Positions 51,231 to 60,418 of a stretch of 64,000 bases of DNA are shown here, one piece after another. This DNA comes from Martelella lutilitoris (GTDB lineage: Bacteria > Pseudomonadota > Alphaproteobacteria > Rhizobiales > Rhizobiaceae), in NCBI RefSeq assembly GCF_005924265.1, contig NZ_VCLB01000001.1, forward strand, positions 1 to 64,000, given 5' to 3'. Position 1 is the stretch's first letter. Each line of letters opens with the position of its first letter. The notes beneath the pieces are model-generated. The model worked only from the letters and a program-made list of their open reading frames with translations, did not search any database and was not told the DNA's origin. A program made the position numbers and the translations under genes.

Positions 51231-52388
51231 ATGTCCGAACTTGCCGCCTGCCGCGACATTCTGGCCGATCTCATCGCCTTCCCCTCGGTCTCGTCGGAAA
51301 GCAACCTGCCGGTGATTGCCTATATCGCCGACAGGCTGGCGGATGTCGGAGCCCGGGTGGAGATCTTCACCGACGAGACGGGCACAAAGGCCAATCTCTT
51401 CGCCTCGCTCGGCCCCGAAAAAGCCGGCGGGCTGATGCTTTCCGGCCATACGGACGTGGTGCCGGTCGACGAACACATGTGGACGAGCGACCCCTTCGAG
51501 CTCGCCGAGCGCGATGGCCGGCTCTACGGACGCGGCACGGCGGATATGAAGGGCTTCATCGCCTGTTGCCTCGCCCGCCGCGAAGAACTGGCGACGGCCG
51601 CCGAGAAGAGACCGATCCACTTCGCCTTCACCCATGATGAAGAAGTCGGCTGCATCGGCGCGAAAAACCTTGTCGAACACCTAAAGGACCGCGACATCCG
51701 CCCGGGTCTTGCCATCGTCGGCGAACCGACGCTGATGCGGGTGGTCGAGGGCCACAAGGGCTGCTGCGAATATACCGTGACCTTTACCGGCCGCTCCGGC
51801 CACTCCTCCGCGCCGGATGCCGGGGTCAATGCCGTGGAATATGCCGCCCGCTACATCGCCCGTCTTCTGGAACTGCGCGACGGGTTGATCGCGCGCGCGC
51901 CCGTCGGCTCGCGCTACGAACCGCCCTATGCGACGCTCAATGTCGGCGGACTGGAGGGCGGCATGTCGCATAATGTGATTGCCCCGCGCGCGGTGCTGAA
52001 ATGGGAAACGCGGCCGGTGGTGGCCGAGGATCTCGGCTATGTGAAGCAGGAGATCGCAGAATACTGCCGCACGAAGCTTCTGCCGGAAATGCGCCGGCAC
52101 ACGCCGGAGGCGGGCATCGAAACCGAGGTGATCGGTGAGGCGGCGGCGCTCTTTCCGAAAAACGCCAACAGCGCCCGCGACCTTGCCTTTGCGCTCACCG
52201 GCGAAAACCGGGCCGACGTCGTGCCCTTCGGCACGGAAGCCGGCTTCTTTCAGGAGATCGGCATGGACGTCGTGGTCTGCGGGCCAGGCTCGATCGATCA
52301 GGCGCACAAGCCGGATGAGTTCATCAGCGCCGAGCAGCTTTCGCAATGCCTTGCCATGCTCGACCGGCTGGCGGAGCGCTGGACATGA
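51231..52388 (+). CDS. M20-family deacetylase (ArgE-like)
   Basis: 385 residues. Zinc-site motifs of M20 enzymes: SGHTDVVPVD (His and Asp), GRGTADMKG, DEEVGCIGA (Glu pair), GEPT, and a C-terminal DQAHKPDEF. Closest to acetylornithine deacetylase ArgE. GAAGGT precedes the ATG, 8 bases after the DoeA-like gene. In canonical ectoine catabolism the deacetylase DoeB is an unrelated AstE-type protein, so this gene may substitute for it by removing acetate from N-acetyl-diaminobutyrate. N-acetylornithine or N-acetylglutamate are other possible substrates. Confidence 0.87.
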   Translation: MSELAACRDILADLIAFPSVSSESNLPVIAYIADRLADVGARVEIFTDETGTKANLFASLGPEKAGGLMLSGHTDVVPVDEHMWTSDPFELAERDGRLYGRGTADMKGFIACCLARREELATAAEKRPIHFAFTHDEEVGCIGAKNLVEHLKDRDIRPGLAIVGEPTLMRVVEGHKGCCEYTVTFTGRSGHSSAPDAGVNAVEYAARYIARLLELRDGLIARAPVGSRYEPPYATLNVGGLEGGMSHNVIAPRAVLKWETRPVVAEDLGYVKQEIAEYCRTKLLPEMRRHTPEAGIETEVIGEAAALFPKNANSARDLAFALTGENRADVVPFGTEAGFFQEIGMDVVVCGPGSIDQAHKPDEFISAEQLSQCLAMLDRLAERWT

Positions 52389-53053
52389 GCGAGGAGGACA
52401 TCATCGAGGCGCCGACCGGCCGCGACCGGCTGGAGCAGATCCACGACATCATCCGCGAGCGCATCTGCATGCTCGACTATCCGCCCGGCGAAAAGCTGTC
52501 CGAGACGGCTTTGGCGGAAGAATTCGGCATGTCGCGCACGCCGCTGCGCCGCGTACTGGCGCGGCTGGAGGATGAGGGCCTGTTGCAGTCGGTCCATGGC
52601 GTCGGCACCATCGTCACCGTTGTCGACCTCGATGAACTCGCCCAGGTCTATCGCCTGCGCATGGAACTGATGGTGCTGACGACGCGCCTCGACCCGGCAG
52701 AACTGACGCCGCAACTGATCGATGCCTTCCGGGTGATGAATGCCCGCGCCGAGGCGCTCAGGCGCAACCCGTCGCCCCGTGACTTTGCCGTGCTCGACCG
52801 CGACATGCTGCTGCAATTGCTTCAGCTGACGGAGAACATGGCGCTGAGGGAGGCAAGCGAGCGGCTTTATTTCCGCACGGCCCGCATCTGGCTGCAGGCG
52901 ATCACCGCCTCCGACATCGATCTGGAACACGAGGCGGAGATCTACTGCCGCGAAACCGCCGATATCCTGACCGCGCTCGAAAACGGCAACCTCGACGCCG
53001 TCGGCCACATGCGCCGCGCCCATATCTCGATGAGTCTCGCGCGGATGCGATGA
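52385..53053 (+). CDS. GntR family (FCD subfamily) transcriptional regulator
   Basis: 222 residues. N-terminal winged helix (RLEQIHDIIRERICMLDYPPGEKLSETALAEEFGMSRTPLRRVLARLEDEGLL) and an all-helical FCD effector domain. The start overlaps the deacetylase stop by ATGA. It probably binds the 18-bp palindrome at 49911-49928 and controls both divergent transcripts. In known ectoine loci the regulator is a MocR-type EnuR, so this locus, if for ectoine, is differently regulated. Confidence 0.9.
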   Translation: MSEEDIIEAPTGRDRLEQIHDIIRERICMLDYPPGEKLSETALAEEFGMSRTPLRRVLARLEDEGLLQSVHGVGTIVTVVDLDELAQVYRLRMELMVLTTRLDPAELTPQLIDAFRVMNARAEALRRNPSPRDFAVLDRDMLLQLLQLTENMALREASERLYFRTARIWLQAITASDIDLEHEAEIYCRETADILTALENGNLDAVGHMRRAHISMSLARMR

Positions 53054-53180
53054 GCAGGCGCGACCGAACGCACCGACCGCCTGTCCGCGTTTGAGCGCCC
53101 TTTGTGCGTCCATATCTTGCGGCATCCTCACTCTCGACCGCAGGGCGATCGTATATGGCCCCGCGGCGTGCTCCAAATAC

Positions 53181-53294
53181 TCTCTCCCGCCTGCGGGAGA
53201 GATGCCCCGACAGGGGCAGTGAGGGTGATGCGGCATTTCCAAACGTGAGGGCGTCGGAGCGGATAGACTCTCCCCTCACTGTCGCTATCGCGAC
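53181..53294. repeat. mosaic intergenic palindromic repeat
   Basis: Hairpin 1: TCTCTCCCGC-CT-GCGGGAGAGA (53181-53202). Hairpin 2: TGCCCC-GACA-GGGGCA (53203-53218). Hairpin 3: TGTCGC-TATC-GCGACA about 53279-53294. Such mosaics are dispersed between genes in Rhizobiales genomes. Confidence 0.6.
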
Positions 53295-53454
53295 ATCTCT
53301 TGCCTCCGGGGCGCGAAGATTTGGGGGCCATGCGGTAACGCCTCTTATTCGACCGAAGGATGCGCAACCAGCCCCGAACCGCACCTGCAAGGTCTGTCTC
53401 TGTTTGCCCTGCCGCCACGAGTTGACGCCCGCCCGGTTTTTGATTACTGACGTT

Positions 53455-53466
53455 ACGTTATAACGT
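53455..53466. promoter_or_regulatory. possible Zur box before COG0523 GTPase
   Basis: ACGTTATAACGT, a 12-bp perfect palindrome with GTTATAAC core similar to Zur sites of proteobacteria, 60 bases upstream of the start. Confidence 0.45.
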
Positions 53467-53526
53467 TTACAGGTCAAGCGAGGACTGCTCGATTGGCATC
53501 GTCTCTCACCACCAGGACATAACGTC

Positions 53527-54738
53527 ATGCTCCAAACCAACGATACCCGTCTTCCCGTCACCGTGCTTTCAGGCTTTCTCGGCGCCGGCAAGACGACCCT
53601 GCTCAACCATATTCTCAACAATCGCGAGGGACGGCGGGTCGCGGTGATCGTCAACGACATGAGCGAGGTGAACATCGACGCCGACCTCGTGCGCGAGGGC
53701 GGCGCCGATCTGTCGCGGACCGAGGAAACCATGGTCGAGATGACCAATGGGTGCATCTGCTGCACGTTGCGCGACGACCTTCTGACCGAGGTACGGCGGT
53801 TGGCTGAGGAAAAACGTTTCGACTATCTCCTCATCGAAGGAACCGGTATCGCCGAACCGCTGCCGGTGGCCGCGACCTTTTCATGGCGTGACGAGCGCGG
53901 CGAGAGCCTGTCCGATCTCGCTCGGCTCGACACCATGGTGAGCGTGGTCGACGCGGTGAACCTTCTTCGCGAATATGGCGGCCACGAATTCCTGAGGGAT
54001 CGCGGCGAAGTGGCTGGCACGGCGGACGAACGCACGCTGGTCGATCTCCATGTCGAACAGATCGAATTCGCCGATGTCGTCGTCGTCAACAAGGTCTCTG
54101 ATGTCACGCCTAAGGAACGTGAAAATGTGGTCAAGATCGTGCGGGCGCTGAACGCCGACGCGAAGATCATCGAGACGGATTTCAGCCGCGTCGATCTCGA
54201 TGAACTGCTCGACACCGGCCTTTTCAGCGAGGACAAGGCCAGCCAGCATCCGCTCTGGGCCAAGGAACTCTACGGCTTTGCCGACCATGTGCCGGAAACC
54301 GAGGAATACGGCATTTCGAGCTTCGTCTACCGGGCGCGCGCGCCATTCGACCCTTTGAAATTCGATGCCTTCACGCGGATGAATTTTCCCGGCCTGATCC
54401 GCGCCAAGGGTCATTTCTGGCTGGCGACGCGGCCGGACTTCGCGGGAGAATTCTCGCTTGCCGGAGCGATCGTGCGCAACGGTCCGCTGGGGCGCTGGTG
54501 GGCGGCCGTGCCGAAGAGCCGCTGGCCGAACGCTCCGGAGCTTCGGCAGATGATTGATGATTGCTGGGACGAGGTCTATGGCGACCGCCGCCAGAAAATC
54601 GTCTTCATCGGCGCCGGCATGGACAAGGCGGCGATCCGGGAGGCGCTTGACGATTGCCTGATCGACACGGGCCCGGTCTTCAACGAGCGCGCTTTCGAAG
54701 GCATTGCCGATCCGTTTCCCTCCTGGACGCGAAGTTGA
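53527..54738 (+). CDS. COG0523/CobW-family metal-chaperone GTPase
   Basis: 403 residues. P-loop GFLGAGKTT (16-24), metal-binding C-x-C-C motif at Cys76-Cys78-Cys79 (NGCICC), GTPase segments VVDAVN and NKVSD, and a C-terminal CobW_C domain ([25 protein letters not shown]). The family delivers metals; Zur-regulated members (ZigA/YciC type) help in zinc starvation. A GTTATAAC-core palindrome upstream points to that group. It stands alone between unrelated genes. Confidence 0.9.
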   Translation: MLQTNDTRLPVTVLSGFLGAGKTTLLNHILNNREGRRVAVIVNDMSEVNIDADLVREGGADLSRTEETMVEMTNGCICCTLRDDLLTEVRRLAEEKRFDYLLIEGTGIAEPLPVAATFSWRDERGESLSDLARLDTMVSVVDAVNLLREYGGHEFLRDRGEVAGTADERTLVDLHVEQIEFADVVVVNKVSDVTPKERENVVKIVRALNADAKIIETDFSRVDLDELLDTGLFSEDKASQHPLWAKELYGFADHVPETEEYGISSFVYRARAPFDPLKFDAFTRMNFPGLIRAKGHFWLATRPDFAGEFSLAGAIVRNGPLGRWWAAVPKSRWPNAPELRQMIDDCWDEVYGDRRQKIVFIGAGMDKAAIREALDDCLIDTGPVFNERAFEGIADPFPSWTRS

Positions 54739-54747
54739 GGCAGGGGC

Positions 54748-55734
54748 CTACCCCCACAGCGCCGGATCGGCCGGGTGCATGACCGAGCCCTTGAAGGCGA
54801 TCGCATTGGCGCGGTCCTTTGCCAGCAGAAGCGGGCCGTCGAGATCGACGAAGGGGGCGCCGTCGGCGACCAGCATGGCGGGCGCCATGGCAAGCGAGGT
54901 GCCGAGCATGCAGCCGGTCATGATCTGGAAGCCGGCCGCCATCGCTTCCGTCTTCAACAGGAGCGCTTCCGTCAGCCCGCCGGTCTTGTCGATCTTGATA
55001 TTGATCGCGTCATACTTGCCCTTGAGGCTTTCGAGCGAGGGGCGCGCATGACAGCTTTCATCGGCGCAGACCGGCAGCGGACGGTCGATCTCGGCAAGGG
55101 CCGCATCGTCCCCGGCCGGCAGCGGCTGTTCAACGAGCGCCACGCCGAGACGCACCAGTTCGGGTGCCAGCTTCTGATAGGCCTCGACGGTCCAGCCTTC
55201 ATTGGCATCGACAATAATCGTCGCGTCCGGCGCGCCGGCGCGCACCGCCTCGATCCGCCCGCGGTCATCATCCGTGCCAAGCTTGACCTTGAGCAGCGGC
55301 CGGTGGGCATTTTCCGCCGCCTGCGCCTGCATCTTCTCCGGCGTTCCGAGCGAGATCGTGTAGGCGGTGACGAGCGGCCCGGGCTTCGAAAGCCCTGCAA
55401 GCTGCCAGACCGGCCTGCCGGCGCGCTTGGCCTCGAGATCCCAGAAGGCGCAATCAAGCGCGTTGCGGGCCGCGCCCGGCTTCATCCTCTGCTGCAGCGC
55501 GATCCTGTCGAGCCCGCCGGCAATCTCGCCTTCAAGCGCCAGAATATCGGAAATCACGCCGTCGACCGTTTCGCCATAGCGGGCATAGGGTACGGATTCG
55601 CCGCGTCCCATATGCACGCCGTCACTGAGCGTAACGGTGACGACGCGGATTTCCGTGCGCGAGCCGCGCGAGATGGTGAAGCTGCCGGCGACGGGAAAGA
55701 CGTCCTCCCGCGCGGTGACCGTAATGCCGGTCAT
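54748..55734 (-). CDS. dgcA: enolase-superfamily epimerase (DgcA; N-acetyl-D-Glu racemase or dipeptide epimerase)
   Basis: 328 residues. Enolase fold with KVKLG lysine near residue 150, metal ligands in VDANEGW, EQPL and ADES, and the second lysine in INIKIDKTGGL. Sequence alone resembles L-Ala-D/L-Glu epimerase, but it overlaps a DgcN gene by ATGA. The DgcN-DgcA pair is known to catabolise D-glutamate through N-acetyl-D-Glu and N-acetyl-L-Glu, so DgcA (racemase) is preferred. Confidence 0.8.
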   Translation of the reverse strand: MTGITVTAREDVFPVAGSFTISRGSRTEIRVVTVTLSDGVHMGRGESVPYARYGETVDGVISDILALEGEIAGGLDRIALQQRMKPGAARNALDCAFWDLEAKRAGRPVWQLAGLSKPGPLVTAYTISLGTPEKMQAQAAENAHRPLLKVKLGTDDDRGRIEAVRAGAPDATIIVDANEGWTVEAYQKLAPELVRLGVALVEQPLPAGDDAALAEIDRPLPVCADESCHARPSLESLKGKYDAINIKIDKTGGLTEALLLKTEAMAAGFQIMTGCMLGTSLAMAPAMLVADGAPFVDLDGPLLLAKDRANAIAFKGSVMHPADPALWG

Positions 55735-56732
55735 AGCGCGGCAAGCGCGTCTGCGAGCCGCTCCGCGCCGTGGCGGAAGGGGTCAACCGTCGGCAGGCCC
55801 ATGCGCGCCTCGGTCTCGCGGCAATAGGCAAGCGCCTCCTCATCCGACATCGCCGAGGTGTTGACGGAAATGCCGACAACCTTGCAGGCCGGGTTGACGA
55901 TGCGGGCGACCTGCAGGGCGAGGTCTTGCAGCGCCTCGAGGCTCGGCAACTGGTAGTCGGGCAGGCCGCGCATATGCGGACGGTTCGGTTCGTGGCAGAG
56001 CACCAGCGCGTCCGGCTGACCGCCATGAACGAGCGCCATGGTGACGCCGGAATAGGATGCGTGGAACAGGCTGCCCTGCCCTTCGATCAGGTCCCAGTGG
56101 TCGGCGTCATTGTCCGGCGTCAGATATTCGACCGACCCGGCCATGAAATCCGCGATCACCGCATCGAGCGGCACGCCTTCGCCGGTGATCAGGATACCCG
56201 TCTGGCCGGTGGCGCGGAAACTGGCCTTCAGACCCTTTTCCCGCATCGCTTTCTCAACGCAAAGCGCGGTGTACATCTTGCCGACCGAGCAATCCGTGCC
56301 GACGGCGAGCATGCGCTTGCCAGTGCGCTTCTTGCCGTTTGCGATCGGATATTGCACGGCGGGAATGCGGACATCATGCAGGGTGCGGCCAAGTTCCTTC
56401 GCCTTCGCGGCAAGGTCGGGCTCGTTGCGCAACAGGTTGTGCAGTCCGGAGGCGAGGTCGAGGCCCGCTTCAAGCGCTTCGATCAGCACCGTCTTCCATG
56501 CCGGTGAAATCACCCCGCCGCGATTGGCAACGCCGATGACCAGCGTCTTCACGCCCTTTTCCGCCGCCTCGGCAATGGTGAGGTCCGGCAGCTTCATGTC
56601 AGCCTTGCAGCCTTCGAGACGGAGCTGGCCGACGGCATATTCCGGTCGCCAGTCCTTGATGCCCTGGGCCACCTTGGCGGCCAGCGCATCGGGCGCATCG
56701 CCGAGAAACAGAAGATAAGGGGTTTCGATCAT
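55731..56732 (-). CDS. dgcN: DUF1611 family D-glutamate N-acetyltransferase (DgcN)
   Basis: 333 residues. N-terminal Rossmann-like part (VKTLVIGVANRGGVISPAWK) and C-terminal P-loop-like domain (KRMLAVGTDCSVGKMYTALCVEKAM), followed by FRATGQTGILI and SLFHASYSGVTMALVHGGQPDALVLCHEP. This is DUF1611/DgcN. It acetylates D-Glu before racemisation by DgcA. The start at 56732 is preferred over 56792, which would extend without a clear ribosome site. Forms a two-gene operon with dgcA. Confidence 0.82.
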   Translation of the reverse strand: MIETPYLLFLGDAPDALAAKVAQGIKDWRPEYAVGQLRLEGCKADMKLPDLTIAEAAEKGVKTLVIGVANRGGVISPAWKTVLIEALEAGLDLASGLHNLLRNEPDLAAKAKELGRTLHDVRIPAVQYPIANGKKRTGKRMLAVGTDCSVGKMYTALCVEKAMREKGLKASFRATGQTGILITGEGVPLDAVIADFMAGSVEYLTPDNDADHWDLIEGQGSLFHASYSGVTMALVHGGQPDALVLCHEPNRPHMRGLPDYQLPSLEALQDLALQVARIVNPACKVVGISVNTSAMSDEEALAYCRETEARMGLPTVDPFRHGAERLADALAAL

Positions 56733-56924
56733 GTTGCCGTGCCCTTCGAAGCTGAAAAGAGGTCCCGCGCCCGTTCGGGCTGCGCCAGTCAACGATATAG
56801 CGGGTCGGGCAGGCCGGTCAAGAGCCGCCGCAGCAACATTGCGCCAAACGCCGCCTCCGCCGCCTATACTTGCATGAAGCGGAATTTACACGAACGTTTT
56901 GGCGGCTAATCATCATTTTTGCAC

Positions 56925-56960
56925 AAAAAAAGCCGCGCCGGCATCGGCCAGCGCGGGCTT
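56925..56960 (-). terminator. rho-independent terminator of manC
   Basis: On minus: AAGCCCGCGC...GCGCGGCTT with a T7 run (plus-strand A7 at 56925-56931). Directly downstream of the manC stop. Confidence 0.85.
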
Positions 56961-56975
56961 CGCGTCTTTCAAGCC

Positions 56976-58409
56976 TCAGCCGCGACCGAAGTCGTCGACG
57001 ATACGGATGATATCGTCCTCGCCGAGATAGGAGCCGGTCTGCACCTCGATCAGTTCCAGCGTGATCTTGCCCGGATTGGAAAGCCGGTGAACGGCGCCGA
57101 GGGGGATATAGACCGACTGGTTTTCCGTCAGCATCTTCACATCCTCGTCGATCGTCACCTCGGCCGTGCCCTTGACCACGATCCAGTGTTCGGCGCGGTG
57201 ATGGTGCTTCTGCAACGACAGCTTCTTGCCGGGCGTGACGAAGATGCGCTTGGCCTGGAAGCGCTCGCCCTTGATGATGGAGGTATAGCCGCCCCACGGA
57301 CGGTAGGAGGTCGGATGCTCCTCGGCCAGCGCCCTGGTCTCCGCGCTCGCCTTCAGCATCTTGACGATATTGCCAACATTCTGGCTGTCGGAAAGCTTGC
57401 CGACGTAAACGGCGTCTTCCGAGGCGATCACGGCCATGCCGTCAAGCCCCTGCATGGCCACATGCAGATCGCGCGAGATCACCAGCGAATTCGTCGTGTC
57501 GACCAGCGTCGCGTCGGCGGCGATCACATTGCCGTCCGCGTCCTGCTCGCCATCCTTCCAGACCGCATCCCACGAACCGAGATCGGACCAGGAGAAGGCC
57601 GAAGGGACCACGGCAGCGGCATCGGTCTTTTCCATCACCGCATAGTCGATGGAGATATCCGGGCATTTTTCAAAGGCGTCCTTGTCGAGACGGATAAAGT
57701 CGAGCTCGAGGTCGCTTTCATCCTTGAGCACGGCCTGCTCGGCATATTGCATCACCTCCGGCGCATAGGTCTCAAGCTCGCGCACCAGAACCGCGATCGG
57801 GAACATGAAGATGCCGGAATTCCAGGTGTAGTGTCCGGCAGCAAGCATCTCCTCGGCCTTCGCCAGTTCAGGCTTCTCCACGAAACGGGCGACGGAGCGC
57901 GCGCCCGACGGCAGTTCATCGCCGGCTTCGATATAGCCATAGCCGGTGGCCGGCTCCGTCGGCTCAATGCCGAAGGTCACGAGCTTGCCGGATTTGGCGG
58001 CGGCAAAGGCCGTATCGATGCAGGCGAAATAGTCAGGCCCGGCTTCGATTTCGTGGTCTGAGGCAAAGACCTGCATGATCGCGTCCTCGCCGAAATTGGC
58101 GCGCACCAGTGCGGCGGCGGCGGCAACGGCGGGCGCAGTGTTGCGCGCGATCGGTTCCAGAATGATACCCGTCAGTTCCATGTCGATCTCGCGCGCCTGT
58201 TCTGCGGCGAGAAAACGGAAATCCTCGTTCGTCAGGATAATCGGCGCTTCGTAGCGATCGCTGTCGGAAACCCGCTCCAGCGTCTTCTGGTAAAGCGTCT
58301 TCGGCCCGAGAAAGCGGATGAACTGCTTCGGCGCGGTTGCGCGGGACAGCGGCCAGAGCCGCGTGCCCTTGCCGCCGGCCATGATGACGGGAACGATCTT
58401 GCTGGTCAT
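56976..58409 (-). CDS. manC: mannose-1-phosphate guanylyltransferase / mannose-6-phosphate isomerase
   Basis: 477 residues, bifunctional type II enzyme. N-terminal nucleotidyltransferase (IMAGGKGTRLWPLSRATAPKQF, FVEKPEL), C-terminal cupin-like isomerase (RPWGGYTSIIKGERFQAKRIFVTPGKKLSLQKHHHRAEHW). Makes GDP-mannose for polysaccharides. The start at 58409 follows GGAG; a longer frame to 58439 is unlikely. 54 bases downstream of the phosphohexomutase gene and ends at a clear terminator. Confidence 0.95.
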   Translation of the reverse strand: MTSKIVPVIMAGGKGTRLWPLSRATAPKQFIRFLGPKTLYQKTLERVSDSDRYEAPIILTNEDFRFLAAEQAREIDMELTGIILEPIARNTAPAVAAAAALVRANFGEDAIMQVFASDHEIEAGPDYFACIDTAFAAAKSGKLVTFGIEPTEPATGYGYIEAGDELPSGARSVARFVEKPELAKAEEMLAAGHYTWNSGIFMFPIAVLVRELETYAPEVMQYAEQAVLKDESDLELDFIRLDKDAFEKCPDISIDYAVMEKTDAAAVVPSAFSWSDLGSWDAVWKDGEQDADGNVIAADATLVDTTNSLVISRDLHVAMQGLDGMAVIASEDAVYVGKLSDSQNVGNIVKMLKASAETRALAEEHPTSYRPWGGYTSIIKGERFQAKRIFVTPGKKLSLQKHHHRAEHWIVVKGTAEVTIDEDVKMLTENQSVYIPLGAVHRLSNPGKITLELIEVQTGSYLGEDDIIRIVDDFGRG

Positions 58410-58463
58410 AGTCTTGTTACTCCAATGATTTTTCTTCAAATGTCTTGTGAAAATGGGATCGGT

Positions 58464-59882
58464 TCAGTCGGCCTTGAAAGCCTCGATCAGGGAGAGGCCC
58501 TGTTTCAGCAGGTCACACGCCGCTTCCGCCGTTTCCGCCTCGACATAGCAGCGCATTTCCGGCGCATTGCCGGAGGGGCGGAAATGGATGATGCGGCCGT
58601 CCTCGAGCGTCACCCTGAGGCCGTCAATGTCGCTCTTGCCGGCAACGGAGCCGATCGGGGCGAGAAAAGCGGCAAGGTTGTCGTCGCTTGACCGCAGATG
58701 ATCCATCAGCGCTGCGCTGCGTTCCTGGGCGAAGTCCTTGATGCGGTCGGCGTCGGCGACCGGCAGGCTGTAGGCGCTTGCCAGTTCCGACATCGCCCGC
58801 TTGTCTTTGGCCGCAAGATAAAGCGCAGACAGGATCGGCAGGAAGCAGTCGCGCGTCGGCAGCGCAGCGATCGTGTCATCGGCAGGCCGGAAGGCAGAGG
58901 CGGTCAAGAGCCCGCCATTGGCTTCGAAGCCCATCACGCCCTCCTTGCCGGCAGACAGCGCCTCCATCATGCCGGCAATGACGAAGGGGGAGCCGACGCG
59001 GGTGCGCACCACGTCAAAATCGCCGTTCTTTTCAATGCCGGAATTGGAGGTGACCGGCGTGACGACCACCTTTGCCTTGAGGAAATTCGCGGTCATCAGA
59101 CCGACGAGATCGCCGCGCAGCGGCGTCCCGGTCTCGTCCGCCACCAGCGGACGGTCGGCATCGCCGTCGGCGGAAACCAGCGCATCGAGGCCGTGCTCCT
59201 TCGCCCAGCCCTTCAAAAGAGCGACGGTCTCCGGCGAAACCGCCTCGGTATCGACCGGAATGAAGCTTTCGGAAAAACCAAGCGGCACGACATCGGCGCC
59301 GAAATGCTCGAGCACGGCGATGAACAGGTCGCGGGCGACGGTGGAATGCTGGTAGACGCCGACCTTCATGCCCGAAAGCGCATCTTCAGGCAGAATGGAT
59401 GTGCAGCGCGCGCCAAACAGCGCCAGCGCCTCGCTTGCCATGTCATCGCCTTCGCCGTCATCGGTGGCGACCGTGCCCTTCAGCTTTTCCGCCCAGGCGG
59501 AAATGGCCTGCTCGTCTTCCTTGGTGATCTCGCCGTCGGCGCGGTAGAACTTGATGCCGTTGCGGTCGGCGGGAATATGCGAACCGGTGATCATGATCGA
59601 GGCGGCATTCTTCTTCTGCCCGAAAAAGGCAAGCGCCGGCGTCGGCAGCGCGCCGCAATCGACCGGCCTGAACCCGGCAGCGGCAATCGCGCCCATGCAA
59701 CTGGCGGCAATTGCCGGACTGGATTCGCGAAAATCCTGGCCGACGAGAACAGCATCGCCCGCTTTCGCCTGCCCGGTTTCCAGAAGATGGCGGCAAAACG
59801 CCGCGGAATACAGAGAGGATGGTTCGCCCAGTAGATCCACCGAAAGGCCGCGCAGCCCGCTGGTCCCGAATTTCACACTCAT
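58464..59882 (-). CDS. phosphomannomutase / phosphohexomutase
   Basis: 472 residues. Active-site phosphoserine loop ITGSHIPADRNGIKF near residues 98-110, metal-binding DGDADRP near 240, sugar loop GFEANGG near 315, and phosphate-binding RPSGNAPEMR at the C-terminus. It interconverts hexose-6- and hexose-1-phosphates; next to manC its likely role is mannose-1-phosphate supply. Forms an operon with manC on minus. Confidence 0.92.
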   Translation of the reverse strand: MSVKFGTSGLRGLSVDLLGEPSSLYSAAFCRHLLETGQAKAGDAVLVGQDFRESSPAIAASCMGAIAAAGFRPVDCGALPTPALAFFGQKKNAASIMITGSHIPADRNGIKFYRADGEITKEDEQAISAWAEKLKGTVATDDGEGDDMASEALALFGARCTSILPEDALSGMKVGVYQHSTVARDLFIAVLEHFGADVVPLGFSESFIPVDTEAVSPETVALLKGWAKEHGLDALVSADGDADRPLVADETGTPLRGDLVGLMTANFLKAKVVVTPVTSNSGIEKNGDFDVVRTRVGSPFVIAGMMEALSAGKEGVMGFEANGGLLTASAFRPADDTIAALPTRDCFLPILSALYLAAKDKRAMSELASAYSLPVADADRIKDFAQERSAALMDHLRSSDDNLAAFLAPIGSVAGKSDIDGLRVTLEDGRIIHFRPSGNAPEMRCYVEAETAEAACDLLKQGLSLIEAFKAD

Positions 59883-60248
59883 TGAAACAATCTATCCCTT
59901 TTTTGGCGCAATCAACGGCCAGAGTAAAACGGCCGACACAATTAAAAAACCATCATTCCCTTCGAGGCGTTGCCTAGCGCAAGCGCCCAGGGCTGGCGGA
60001 TGCATTCATTCAAAACAGTCGGTCGCACGATACTATGACGCATTATAAACGCGCAACGCTCCGAAGCGTTCCAACCTTAATAAAGTTCGGCCATTTCTGA
60101 AAACCGCACCGCCGTTGTTTTGTCACGAGGGCTCTTCCAGTTGGGCACCCGGACAAGGCTATCGCCTGCTTGTGACAAAACCATCAAAAAAGTTTCGACA
60201 GGCGCTTGCCGAACACGGCACGCTGTTTTATAGAGCAGCCGCTGGTCA
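59883..60248. other. divergent promoter region, phosphohexomutase / tRNA-Pro
   Basis: 366 bases, AT-richer than the surroundings. It has a perfect TATAAT on minus (60042-60047) that may serve the phosphohexomutase operon, a small hairpin AACGCT-CCGA-AGCGTT (60055-60070), and the tRNA promoter at 60206-60234. No gene seen. Confidence 0.5.
60206..60234 (+). promoter_or_regulatory. promoter of tRNA-Pro
   Basis: TTGCCG (60206-60211), 17-base spacer, TATAGA (60229-60234), ending 14 bases before the tRNA. Confidence 0.6.
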
Positions 60249-60325
60249 CGGAGTGTAGCGCAGCCTGGTAGCGCACCTCGTTCGGGACGAGGGGGTCGCA
60301 AGTTCGAATCTTGCCACTCCGACCA
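60249..60325 (+). tRNA. tRNA-Pro(CGG)
   Basis: 77 bases with encoded CCA. Acceptor arms CGGAGTG and CACTCCG, discriminator A; anticodon arm CCTCG-TTCGGGA-CGAGG gives anticodon CGG (codon CCG); T-loop GTTCGAATC. Complete cloverleaf. Confidence 0.97.
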
Positions 60326-60418
60326 TCCAATTTCCCGAGATTATCCCCTTTCGTTTTTTGTTTGCAGGGCCGGCGCGCCGCCGCGCATGCGTTTCATTCT
60401 GCGCCGGCATATTTGCAG

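Larger units (their letters stand above)
53054..53526. other. intergenic region with hairpin mosaic and possible Zur box
   Basis: 473 bases. Contains three adjacent hairpins (53181-53294), described separately, and a palindrome before the GTPase gene (53455-53466). No supported coding sequence. Confidence 0.6.
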
